Shown here piece after piece: positions 1-8,179 of a DNA stretch of 64,000 nt. The stretch is from CAWGOF01 sp963824225 (GTDB lineage Bacteria; Acidobacteriota; Polarisedimenticolia; Polarisedimenticolales; Polarisedimenticolaceae): the NCBI GenBank assembly GCA_963824225.1, contig CAWGOF010000003.1, positions 2,170,001 to 2,234,000 on the forward strand, in the 5' to 3' direction. Below the pieces are notes generated by a model. That model did no database searches. It was given only the letters and a program-made list of their open reading frames with translations, and had not been told where the DNA came from. Within the stretch, counting starts at the first letter, position 1, and every line of letters starts with the position of its first letter. Both the position numbers and the translations under genes were made by a program.

Positions 1-1356
1 GATGCGCTTGGCTCCGGACTCCACGTTGCGCGCCGCGGTGCGGACGTCGACGCGGACCGTTTGCTCGACGTTCTGCAGGTCGACCTCGCCCTTCTCGCGA
101 TTGAGCGTGGCGATCGCGTAGTCCGCCTTGGCCTGGCGGTTCCCCAGCGGGTACGCGTAGAACAGCCCGACGCGCCAGTCGGTCCCGTCGGTGTCGATCG
201 TCGTGTTCAGCGGGAGCGGCAGGGTCTGCGCGAAGTCGCTCTCCTGCCGCGTGGGGTTCAGCTGCGCGGTGAAGTCGAGCTGGTGCTTCACGTTCTTGTG
301 CGCGACGCGCTCGCTGAGCTGCTCGCTCTCGAGCCGCTGGCGGGCCTGCGCGACCTCCGGACGTCGATCCATCGCCGTGGCCAGGGCCGACTCGAGATCC
401 ACGCCCGCCTGCTCGGCGGGAGGCCGATCCGTGGGCACGATCGGCTGGTCCCATGACGGGTCGCTCCGCGGGATCGCGAGCAGTCGCCGCAGCTCGTCCT
501 CGGCGTTCGCGACCTGCGTCTCGGCCAAGATCACGCCCTCCTCGCGCCCGGCCACGCCGGCCTCGGCCTGCGTGATGTCGATCGGTGCGAGCGTCCCGAC
601 CTCGACCTTCTTCTTGTTCAGCTCGAACAGGTCCCGAGCCAGCTTGAGCGATTCGAGCGCCACGCCGTGCTGCGCGCGGGCGGCGAGCAGGTTCCAGTAC
701 GCATCCTCGACGGCCTTCGCCGTCGCCATCGCCTGGGCCCGCAGGTCCTGCTTCGAGATCGCCAGATCGTTGCGTGCGAGGAGCACGTCGATCGTGTTGA
801 CCTCTTTTCCGAACCCCTTGAGCAGCGGCATCTGGAACAGCAGCGCGAGGCCGGTGTTCGTCGCATCGATCGTGTTGTTCTGGATGAAACCGGTCGTGAC
901 GTTGATCTCCTGCGACGACTCGTCGAACGTCGATCCGTTGAGCGTCACGTCGTAGCGCGCCCCGAACTGCGTCAGGTCGCGGAACGTCACCGACGCGTTC
1001 GCGAACTCGCTGTCGCTCGGAGCGTCGGTCGACGCCCCGGTCCCGAGGTCGGTGATCGTCTGGTCCTGGCCGACGTCGTTGTAGCCGACCTGGGCCTCGA
1101 GCACGCCGTCGAACCGGGAGGCCGTCGAGTCGATCCGATGCTCGGCGATCGCCGGGTCCTTGCGCGCGCTGACCAGGTCCAGGTTGTTCGCCAGGGCGAC
1201 GTGCAGGACCTCGTCGAGCGTGTAGCGGATGGCGTTCGGCGGATCGACAACGGTGGTCCGGATCTGGGGGTCCTGGACGACCTGGGCCCGGACCGGACCG
1301 ATCGACGTCAGCGCGAGCGCGAGACACGTGAGGATGGCAACAGCAGCTCGGTACAC
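1..1356 (-). CDS. TolC-family outer membrane efflux protein (partial, C-terminus cut by window edge)
   Basis: Outer membrane channel of a type I secretion or RND efflux system; no partner pump is in view. The reverse strand reads without interruption from a GTG at 1356 to base 1. It has a signal peptide (VYRAAVAILTCLALAL, cleavage near VRA-QVV) and then the long polar helical repeats of the OEP fold: a first repeat opening YTLDEVLHVALANNLDL and a second with DLESALATAMDRRPEVAQ. The GTG is chosen because AGGAGGAGA lies 7-8 nt upstream. About 452 codons are visible and the 3' end is missing. The family call is firm; the exported substrate cannot be told. Confidence 0.85.
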   Translation of the reverse strand, partial: MYRAAVAILTCLALALTSIGPVRAQVVQDPQIRTTVVDPPNAIRYTLDEVLHVALANNLDLVSARKDPAIAEHRIDSTASRFDGVLEAQVGYNDVGQDQTITDLGTGASTDAPSDSEFANASVTFRDLTQFGARYDVTLNGSTFDESSQEINVTTGFIQNNTIDATNTGLALLFQMPLLKGFGKEVNTIDVLLARNDLAISKQDLRAQAMATAKAVEDAYWNLLAARAQHGVALESLKLARDLFELNKKKVEVGTLAPIDITQAEAGVAGREEGVILAETQVANAEDELRRLLAIPRSDPSWDQPIVPTDRPPAEQAGVDLESALATAMDRRPEVAQARQRLESEQLSERVAHKNVKHQLDFTAQLNPTRQESDFAQTLPLPLNTTIDTDGTDWRVGLFYAYPLGNRQAKADYAIATLNREKGEVDLQNVEQTVRVDVRTAARNVESGAKRI

Positions 1357-1504
1357 CGGATTCTCCTCCTGAATCGCGCACCCATCGGGCCGCGTCGATT
1401 CGCCCCTCGATCCCACGCCGCGGCCGATAGTACGCGCACCCCCTCGCCGCGGTTTCATCCGTTTCGCGCGGGGCCCCGTCGAACGGGCCCCTCAGCATAC
1501 GCCC

Positions 1505-2478
1505 TCACACCAGGTGGCACGAGACGCGGCGGCCGCCGTCGAGCGTCCGCAACGCCGGCTCCTCGGCCCGACAGCGCTCGACCGCCAACGGACACCGCGG
1601 ATGGAACCGGCAGCCGGGAGGCGGGGCCGCGGGCGACGGTGGGTCGCCCGCGAGGGCCGGTGTCCGGGTGGCTCCGGGCTCGAGCTTCGGCGTCGCCGCG
1701 AGCAACGCGCGCGTGTACGGGTGCCGGGGGTCCAGGGCGACCTCGGACGCCTTCCCTTCCTCCACGATCCGCCCCAGGTACAGCACCGCGATGCGGTCGC
1801 GCAGGTGCTGGACGAGCCGCAGATCGTGCGAGATGAACAGGTACGCCAGGCCCAGGCGCTCACGGAGGTCGAGCAGCAGGTTGACGATCTGCGCCTGGAT
1901 CGGCGGATCGAGCGCCGACACGGGCTCGTCGGCGACGAGGAACCGCGGGCCGCAGGCGATCGCCCGCGCGATCCCGATGCGCTGGCGCTGTCCGCCCGAG
2001 AACTCGTGCGGGTAGCGGTCGTAGGCCGCGCGATCGAGCCCGACCTGCTCGAGCAGCTCGAGCACCCGCGCTCGACGCGCGCGGCGCGCGTGGCGACGAG
2101 CCGATGGATCAGGAGCGGCTCGCCGATGGCGGTGCCGACCCGCATGCGCGGGTTGAGGGACGCTGTACGGGTCCTGGAACACGATCTGGAACCGCCGCCG
2201 CAGCTTGCGCAGCTCGCGCGCGCGTTCAGCGCCAGCAGGTCGGTGCCCTCGAAATGGATCGACCCCGCGTCGGGCTCGACCAGGCGGACGAGCAGCGCGC
2301 CCGAGCGTCGATCTTCCCCGATCCCGACTCCCCGACGAGCCCGACGGTCTCTCCCGGCCTCGACGTCGAGGTCCACGCCGTCGACGGCGCTGCACCGGCG
2401 GAGCCGGACGGCCGAAGAGACCGTGACGCCGAGCGAACGTCTTGCGCAGGCCGCGGGCCTCGGACGAGCGCGGCTCAC
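1505..2478 (-). CDS. Oligopeptide/dipeptide ABC transporter ATPase, OppF/DppF type (frameshifted)
   Basis: ATPase of a peptide/nickel ABC importer. The C-terminal half is intact: signature FSGGQRQRIGIARAI, Walker B FLVADEPVSALD, H-loop FISHDLRLVQH, and the oligo_HPY tail PPGCRFHPRCP with the cysteines typical of OppD/OppF. The N-terminal half (GLRKTFARRHGLFG, then AVDGVDLDVEAG, then LVRLVEPDAG) is spread over three frames, so the gene as sequenced would not be translated whole. A GTG at 2478 would overlap the oppD stop as GTGA, a usual arrangement for this pair. No permease or binding-protein gene is present. The frame breaks look like one-base errors; true decay cannot be excluded. Confidence 0.7.
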
Positions 2479-3470
2479 GTCGAGCTCCGGACCACCGCGG
2501 GGGGATGCAGGCAGCACGAGACCCGCCGAGCCGGTCGCGACGCGGTGTCCGCCGGGCTCGTCGCCGGCGCACGGGCTCGAACCGATCGGGGCAGCGCGGG
2601 TGGAAGCGGCAGCCCGGAGGGCGGAGCCCGGGGTCGGGCACCGTGCCCTGCAGGACGTGCAGCCGGCGGCCCCGCAGCCGTGGCCGCGGGCAACGAGCGC
2701 AGCAGCCCCTGCGTGTACGGGTGGAGCGGTGCCGCGGAACAGGTCGGCGACCGGCGCCTCCTCGACGAGCCGACCGGCGTACATGACTCCCGACGCGGTC
2801 CGCGTTCTCGGCCACGACACCGAGATCGTGCGTGATCAGCAGCACGGTCAGGCCGCAGCTCGCGCCGCAGCCGGCGCAGCAGCGTCGAGGATCTGCGCCT
2901 GGATCGTCACGTCGAGCGCAGTCGTCGGCTCGTCGGCGATCAGCAGGGCGGGCGAGCAGGCGAGCGCGATCGCGAGCATCGCCCGCTGCTTCATCCCGCC
3001 CGACAGCTCGTGCGGCGTAGGCCCGGGCCTGCGACGCCGGGATCGGGGAGCGCCACGAGACCGAGGAGTCGCACGGCCTCCGCGCGCGCCTCGGCGCGTG
3101 AGCACGCGCCGGTGCGACGCGCACCGCCTCGGCCACTTGGGCGCCAATGCGCAGCACCGGGTTCAGCGCCGCCGACGGCCTCCTGGAATACGAACCCGAT
3201 GCGCGCGCCGCGGACGTGACGCATGTCGCGCTCGGGGAGCTCGAGGAGGTCCTGGCCCTCGAGCCGGATCCGGCCGCCGACGATCTTTCCGGGCTCGACG
3301 AGCCGGATGATCGCGAGAGCCGCGGCGCTCTTCCCACAACCCGATTCGCCGACGAGCGCGTAGGTCTCGCCGCGCCTGAGGGCGAGCGTCAGACCGTCGA
3401 CGGCGCGGACCGGACCGCGCACGCCCGGATAGTGGACGCGCAGACCGTCGATCTCGAGCAGCGTCTCCAT
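2475..3470 (-). CDS. Oligopeptide/dipeptide ABC transporter ATPase, OppD/DppD type (frameshifted)
   Basis: Partner ATPase of the preceding gene. The N-terminus is clean from an ATG at 3470: METLLEIDGLRVHYPG, Walker A GESGCGKS, and a Q-loop FVFQE. The frame then changes several times. The middle (SALNPVLRIGAQVAEAVRVA), signature HELSGGMKQRAMLAIALA, Walker B LLIADEPTTALDV and switch TVLLITHDLGVVAENADRVG lie in different frames. The Cys-containing tail GCRFHPRCPDRFEP is near 2600. At least four frame changes occur within 1 kb. It is transcribed divergently from fabI. Confidence 0.7.
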
Positions 3471-3512
3471 TCCATCGAGCCCGCGCGGATTCTACCGCGC
3501 CCCGTTCTGCGC

Positions 3513-3518
3513 TACCCT
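3513..3518 (+). promoter_or_regulatory. -10 box (TACCCT) of a probably leaderless fabI transcript
   Basis: TACCCT, fitting TANNNT, ends 7 nt before the fabI GTG. Transcription would begin at or next to the start codon, and no Shine-Dalgarno sequence is present. mtnA and purSL have the same arrangement. Inferred from sequence only. Confidence 0.45.
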
Positions 3519-3525
3519 GGGCGCC

Positions 3526-4303
3526 GTGAGGAAGATCGACCTCAGCGAGCGGACGGCGCTGGTCCTCGGTGTGGCCAACCCGCGCTCCCTGGCGTGGGCG
3601 ATCGCCGAGGCCCTGGGCCAGGCCGGGTGTCACCTGGCATTCACGTACCAGGGCGAGCGGCTGCAGCAGAACGTCACGTCGCTCGCCGCGAAGTACCCCA
3701 AGGCGCCGGTGATGGCCTGCGACGTGACGAGCGAGGACCAGATCGCCGGGGTGTTCGCCCGCCTGGGCCACGAGTTCGGCCGGCTCGACATCCTCGTGCA
3801 CTCGATCGCGTTCGCGCCGCGCGAGGCGCTCGAGGGAGCGTTCCTCGACACGACCCTCGAGCACTGGCGCACGGCGCTCGAGATCAGCGCGTACTCGTTC
3901 GTCGCACCTGGCCCGCTCGGCGGCGCCGCTGATGCAAAAGCGCGGCGGGTCGATGCTCGCCCTGACCTACCTGGCGAGCGGCCGCGTCGTCCCGAACTAC
4001 AACGTGATGGGGAGCGCCAAGGCCGCGCTCGAGCATGCGGTGCGGCAACTGGCGTTCGAGCTCGGACCGCAGAGCATCCGGGTCAACGCGATCTCCGCCG
4101 GTCCCGTGGCCACGCTGTCCGCGCGGGGGATCGCCGGCTTCACGGCGATGGCCAGCCATCACCGGGAGAAGGCCCCGCTGCGCCGCAACATCGAGCAGCG
4201 GGAGGTCGGCGACGCGGGGCTGTTCCTGTGCAGCGACATGGCGTCGGGGATCACGGGAGAGATCCTGTACGTCGACGCGGGCTACAACATCATGGCCGTC
4301 TGA
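3526..4303 (+). CDS. fabI: Enoyl-[acyl-carrier-protein] reductase (NADH), one frameshift
   Basis: Last reductive step of type II fatty-acid elongation, in the cytoplasm. An SDR-fold protein with the FabI-type nucleotide loop GVANPRSLAWAIA. The catalytic pair is Y148/Y158 and K165 in corrected numbering (YNVMGSAK), matching E. coli Y146/Y156/K163. The C-terminus ITGEILYVDAGYNIMAV is typical. The frame breaks at one extra G at 3904: ...SAYSFV is followed by HLARSAAPLMQKRGG only if that base is dropped. The corrected protein is 258 residues, the normal length. An essential role makes a sequence error likely. The GTG start is supported by the fit to family N-termini. Confidence 0.9.
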
Positions 4304-4305
4304 GA

Positions 4306-5337
4306 TCAGCCCAGTCGCAAACCCGGATCGGCCGAGAGCTCGGACCCGGCGAATCGGCCGCGCTCGAGGTGCAGGAACCCCGCGGCCGCGATCATCGCCG
4401 CGTTGTCCGTCGTGTAGCGCGGGGACGGCAGGTGCAGGTCGAGGCCCGCATCCCGGGCGGCCTCGCGAAACGCGTCGCGCAGTCGCCCGTTGCACGCGAC
4501 GCCGCCGGTCACGAGCAGCGTGCGGATGCGCTCCCGGCGACAGGCTTCGATCGTGCGCTTGACCAGCACGCGCACGACCGCGCGCTGGAACGACGCCACG
4601 AGGTCGCGGATCGGCCGCGGGACCTCCCGGTCCGCGGGGCCCGCGATCCCGACGAGCCCGTCCTTCGACGCGGCACGCCGCACGGCGGTCTTCAGGCCGC
4701 TGAACGAGAAATCGATCGAGTGGTCCTTCATCTGCGCCTGGGGGAACTCGTACGCCCGCTCGTCGGCGCCGCGCGACAGCCGCTCGATCACCGGCCCGCC
4801 GGGATAGCCCAGGCCGAGGAGCTTGGCCACCTTGTCGAACGCCTCGCCCGCCGCATCGTCGCGCGTGCGGGCGATCGTCCGGTACACGTCTTCCTCGGGG
4901 CACAGGAACAGCGCGGTGTGCCCGCCCGAGACGACGAGGGCGATCGCCGGGAACGCGATCTCGGCGTGCTCGAGGAACACCGAGCGCACGTGGCCCTCGA
5001 GGTGGTGCACGGCGAGGAGCGGCAGGCCGCGGTGCCAGGCGATCGCCTTTCCGGCACTCAGGCCCACGAGAAGCGATCCGACGAGGCCGGGGCCCTGCGT
5101 CACGGCCACGGCATCGATCGCCTCGAGCCCCGATCCCGACTCGTCGAGCGCCTGGCGCACGACCCACTCGATCGCCTCGACGTGGTGCCGCGCCGCGATC
5201 TCGGGGACGACCCCGCCGAACCGGCTGTGCGCCGCGACTTGCGAGGCGACGATCGACGACAGCACGCGGCTCCGGTCCTCGACGACCGCGGCCGCGGTCT
5301 CGTCGCACGACGTCTCGATGCCCAGGATCCGCGTCAC
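4306..5337 (-). CDS. tsaD: tRNA N6-adenosine threonylcarbamoyltransferase
   Basis: Transfers the threonylcarbamoyl group to A37 of ANN-decoding tRNAs, acting with TsaB, TsaE and TsaC (none in view). 343 residues, a normal length. ASKHA-fold motifs: ILGIETSCDETAAAVV at the N-terminus, metal-binding H112 and H116 in HHLEGH, VSGGHTALF, FSFSGLKTAV, and GGVACNGRLRDAF plus TTDNAAMIAAAG near the C-terminus. The GTG start at 5337 overlaps the mtnA stop as GTGA, indicating translational coupling. It converges on fabI with only 2 nt between the two stops. Confidence 0.95.
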   Translation of the reverse strand: MTRILGIETSCDETAAAVVEDRSRVLSSIVASQVAAHSRFGGVVPEIAARHHVEAIEWVVRQALDESGSGLEAIDAVAVTQGPGLVGSLLVGLSAGKAIAWHRGLPLLAVHHLEGHVRSVFLEHAEIAFPAIALVVSGGHTALFLCPEEDVYRTIARTRDDAAGEAFDKVAKLLGLGYPGGPVIERLSRGADERAYEFPQAQMKDHSIDFSFSGLKTAVRRAASKDGLVGIAGPADREVPRPIRDLVASFQRAVVRVLVKRTIEACRRERIRTLLVTGGVACNGRLRDAFREAARDAGLDLHLPSPRYTTDNAAMIAAAGFLHLERGRFAGSELSADPGLRLG

Positions 5338-6404
5338 CGGGCCGCGTCCTCGGCGCCCGACGCGCCGCCGACGACCGCGGCGATCGAGCGGGCGAGCGGA
5401 GGACGCAGGACTCCGCGCTCGGTGACGATCGCCGTGATCAGCTCGGCCGGAGTGACGTCGAACGCCGGGTTCTTGGCCCGCGCTCCGACGGGGGCGACGC
5501 GCGCTCCCCGGACCTCGGTGATCTCGCGCGGATCGCGCTCCTCGATCGGGATCCGGCTGCCGTCGACGCACGCCGGGTCGATCGTCGAGGTCGGAGCCGC
5601 GACGTAGAACGGAATGTCGTGCGCCCGGGCCAGCACGGCGAGCGAGTAGGTGCCGATCTTGTTCGCCGTGTCGCCGTTCGCCGCGATCCGGTCGGCGCCG
5701 ACGAGCACCAGGTCGACCTCTCCCGCGCGCATCGCGGCACCGGCCATGGCGTCGGCGATCAGGGTCGTGTCGATCCCGTCGCGCATCAGCTCCCACGCGG
5801 TCAGTCGTGAGCCCTGAAGGAACGGACGCGTCTCGTCGGCCAGCACGCGCACGGCCTTGCCCTGCTCGATCGCCGCGCGGACGACGCCGAGCGCCGTGCC
5901 GTAGCCCGCGGTCGCGAGACCCCCGGCGTTGCAGTGCGTCAGGACGGTCGCCTCGCGCGGCACGAGATCGGCGCCGTGGCGGCCCATCGCCCGACACGCC
6001 TCGAGGTCCTCGCGATCGATCCGGCGCGCTTCGCTCTCGAGCCGCGCGGCGAGCGCCGCGTCGTCCATCCCGCGGGCTCGGGCCGCGTCGGCGGTCCGAC
6101 GCATCCGCGCCACGGCCCAGCCGAGATTCACCGCGGTCGGACGCGCCGCGGCGAGCGTGCGGCACGCGGCGTCGATGCGCCGATCGATCTCGCCCGGCGC
6201 CGCACCGACGGCCGAGGTCGCGGCGAGCGCGACGCCGTAGGCCGCGGCGATGCCGATCGCCGGCGCGCCGCGCACGACCATCGCGCGGATCGCCTCGGCG
6301 ACCTCGTCGGCGGTGTGCATCTCGACCCACGCTTCGACGGTCGGGAGCGCGCGCTGATCGATCATCCGCACGCCGTCGGCTGAGCGAACGACGGGAGCGA
6401 TCAC
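5334..6404 (-). CDS. mtnA: S-methyl-5-thioribose-1-phosphate isomerase
   Basis: Isomerises methylthioribose-1-phosphate to the ribulose form in methionine salvage; members of this fold also include eIF2B-like proteins and ribose-1,5-bisphosphate isomerases. 356 residues. Seen: RGAPAIGIAAAYG, the catalytic Cys158 in THCNAGGLATAGYGT, catalytic Asp238 in VGADRIAANGD, and NKIGTYSLA. These fit MtnA rather than the regulatory eIF2B homologues. The start is GTG at 6404, immediately behind a TATCCT box (leaderless). It is coupled to tsaD by a 4-nt overlap. No other salvage genes are nearby. Confidence 0.93.
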   Translation of the reverse strand: MIAPVVRSADGVRMIDQRALPTVEAWVEMHTADEVAEAIRAMVVRGAPAIGIAAAYGVALAATSAVGAAPGEIDRRIDAACRTLAAARPTAVNLGWAVARMRRTADAARARGMDDAALAARLESEARRIDREDLEACRAMGRHGADLVPREATVLTHCNAGGLATAGYGTALGVVRAAIEQGKAVRVLADETRPFLQGSRLTAWELMRDGIDTTLIADAMAGAAMRAGEVDLVLVGADRIAANGDTANKIGTYSLAVLARAHDIPFYVAAPTSTIDPACVDGSRIPIEERDPREITEVRGARVAPVGARAKNPAFDVTPAELITAIVTERGVLRPPLARSIAAVVGGASGAEDAAR

Positions 6405-6410
6405 GTGCAG

Positions 6411-6437
6411 AGGATAGTCGAGCCGCTGTGCTATTGT
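6411..6437. promoter_or_regulatory. Divergent promoter pair for mtnA (minus) and the mutase gene (plus)
   Basis: Minus strand: TATCCT (complement of 6411-6416) is 6 nt before the mtnA GTG, giving a leaderless start. Plus strand: TATTGT at 6432-6437 preceded by TGC (extended -10), giving a leader of about 25 nt for the mutase gene. Neither has a convincing -35 box. Confidence 0.4.
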
Positions 6438-6469
6438 CGAAACTCGAACGAAACTCCGCGAGGCCTCGC

Positions 6470-8131
6470 ATGCCCGGTGAGCCGCGCCCGTCTCGCGCCG
6501 CGTGGATCGAAGCCGTGTCCCGGGCGCTCGCGCAGGCCCCCGAGCGCCGCGCGCGGTTCGAGACGACGTCGGGTGTCGAGGTCCAGCGCGTGTACACGCG
6601 CGACGACCTCGACGGCCGCGATCCGGAATCCGACCTCGGCTGGCCCGGACTCTACCCGTTCACGCGCGGCGTCCAGCCGACGATGTACCGCGGTCGGTTG
6701 TGGACGATGCGCCAGTACTCGGGCTTCGGCTCGGCCGACGAGACGAACCGTCGATTCCGCTACCTGCTCGAGCAGGGACAGACCGGGCTATCCGTGGCCT
6801 TCGACTTGCCGACGCAGATGGGCTACGACTCGGATCACGCGATGGCCGCGGGCGAGGTGGGCAAGGTCGGCGTCGCGATCTCGTCGATCGACGACATGGA
6901 CGCGCTGCTCGCCGAGGTGCCGCTCGACCGCGTGTCGACGTCGATGACGATCAACGCGACGGCCGCGATCCTGCTCGCGCTGTACGTCGCCGTGGCGCGC
7001 AAGCGCGGCATCGATCCGCGCACGCTGTCGGGCACGCTGCAGAACGACCTGCTCAAGGAGTACGTGGCCCGCGGGACGTACATCTATCCGCCCGCGGCGT
7101 CGCTGCGCATCACGACCGACCTCCTGGCGTACTGCAGCGCCGAGCTGCCGCGGTTCAACCCGATCTCGATCTCGGGCTACCACATGCGCGAGGCCGGCGC
7201 GACCGCCGTGCAGGAGGTCGCGTTCACGCTGGCCCACGCCGTCGCGTACTGCGAGGCGGCGCTCGCCCGGGGTCTGGCGTTCGAGCGCTTCGGCCCGCGG
7301 TTGTCGTTCTTCTTCAACGCGCACTCGAACCTGCTCGAGGAGGTGGCGAAGTTCCGCGCCGCGCGGCGGCTGTGGGCCCGGATCGTACGACAGCGGTTCG
7401 GCGTGGCCGACCCGGAGCTCGGGCGCCTCCGGTTCCACACCCAGACCGCGGGATCGACGCTCACGGCGCAGCAGCCCGAGGTGAACGTCGTGCGCACGGC
7501 GCTCCAGGCGCTGGCCGCGATCCTCGGCGGCACGCAGTCGCTGCACACGAACTCGATGGACGAGGCGCTCGGGCTCCCGACCGAGCGCGCGGCGCTGCTC
7601 GCGCTGCGCACGCAGCAAGTCCTGGCCCACGAGTCGGGCACGTGCGACACGGTCGACCCGCTCGGCGGGTCGTACTACGTCGAGTCGTTGACCAACGCGA
7701 TCGAGGATGCGGCCCGCACGTACCTCGAGCGCATCGATGCACTGGGCGGTGCGGTGCGGGCGATCGAGCGCGGATTCCCGCAGCGCGAGATCCACGACGC
7801 GGCGTACGCGTGGCAGAAGCGCGTCGAGTCGGGCGACGCGGTGGTCGTGGGGGTCAACCGCTACGCCGACACGGAGTGCGTTCCGGCCGAGGTGCTGCGC
7901 GTCGACGAGACGCTGGCCCGGCGGCGCGGCGAACACCTGGCGGCGCTACGCGCCGCCCGCGACGGATCGCGGGTCGAGCGCGCGCTCACACAGGTCGAGC
8001 AGGCCGCGCGCGGCGCGACGAACGTCGTCCCGGCGATCCTCGACGCGGTCGAGGCGCGCGCGACGCTGGGAGAGATCGCCGATCGCCTGCGCGTGGTGTT
8101 CGGCGGGCACCACGAGTCGTTCGTCGTCTGA
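6470..8131 (+). CDS. Methylmalonyl-CoA mutase, large (catalytic) subunit without B12 domain
   Basis: Radical isomerase interconverting (R)-methylmalonyl-CoA and succinyl-CoA. 553 residues, the length of the free-standing alpha subunit; the cobalamin domain (DxHxxG) is absent and must come from a separate small subunit not in this window. Seen: TMRQYSGFGSADETN (Tyr where isobutyryl-CoA mutases tend to have Phe), GTLQNDLLKEY, SISGYHMREAGATAVQE with the active-site His, and QTAGSTLTAQQPEVNVVRT. The ATG at 6470 is the first start after an extended -10. Ethylmalonyl- or hydroxyisobutyryl-CoA mutase are less likely alternatives. Confidence 0.85.
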   Translation: MPGEPRPSRAAWIEAVSRALAQAPERRARFETTSGVEVQRVYTRDDLDGRDPESDLGWPGLYPFTRGVQPTMYRGRLWTMRQYSGFGSADETNRRFRYLLEQGQTGLSVAFDLPTQMGYDSDHAMAAGEVGKVGVAISSIDDMDALLAEVPLDRVSTSMTINATAAILLALYVAVARKRGIDPRTLSGTLQNDLLKEYVARGTYIYPPAASLRITTDLLAYCSAELPRFNPISISGYHMREAGATAVQEVAFTLAHAVAYCEAALARGLAFERFGPRLSFFFNAHSNLLEEVAKFRAARRLWARIVRQRFGVADPELGRLRFHTQTAGSTLTAQQPEVNVVRTALQALAAILGGTQSLHTNSMDEALGLPTERAALLALRTQQVLAHESGTCDTVDPLGGSYYVESLTNAIEDAARTYLERIDALGGAVRAIERGFPQREIHDAAYAWQKRVESGDAVVVGVNRYADTECVPAEVLRVDETLARRRGEHLAALRAARDGSRVERALTQVEQAARGATNVVPAILDAVEARATLGEIADRLRVVFGGHHESFVV

Positions 8132-8143
8132 GCCGTCCCGCGT

Positions 8144-8152
8144 TGCTATACT
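8144..8152 (+). promoter_or_regulatory. Extended -10 promoter (TGCTATACT) of lepA
   Basis: TGC followed by TATACT at 8147-8152, 27 nt before the lepA ATG, placed after the mutase stop. No good -35 is visible, as expected for an extended -10 promoter. Confidence 0.45.
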
Positions 8153-8179
8153 GCCCCGCCGCCGCTCCGGCCCACACCC

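Noticed and set aside
191..1836. Long open frames antisense to the tolC-like gene
   Set aside because: Typical shadow frames of GC-rich coding DNA; no ribosome site or family match.
6470..8131. Isobutyryl-CoA mutase
   Set aside because: The Tyr in RQYSGFG and overall motifs fit methylmalonyl-CoA mutase better; not fully excluded.
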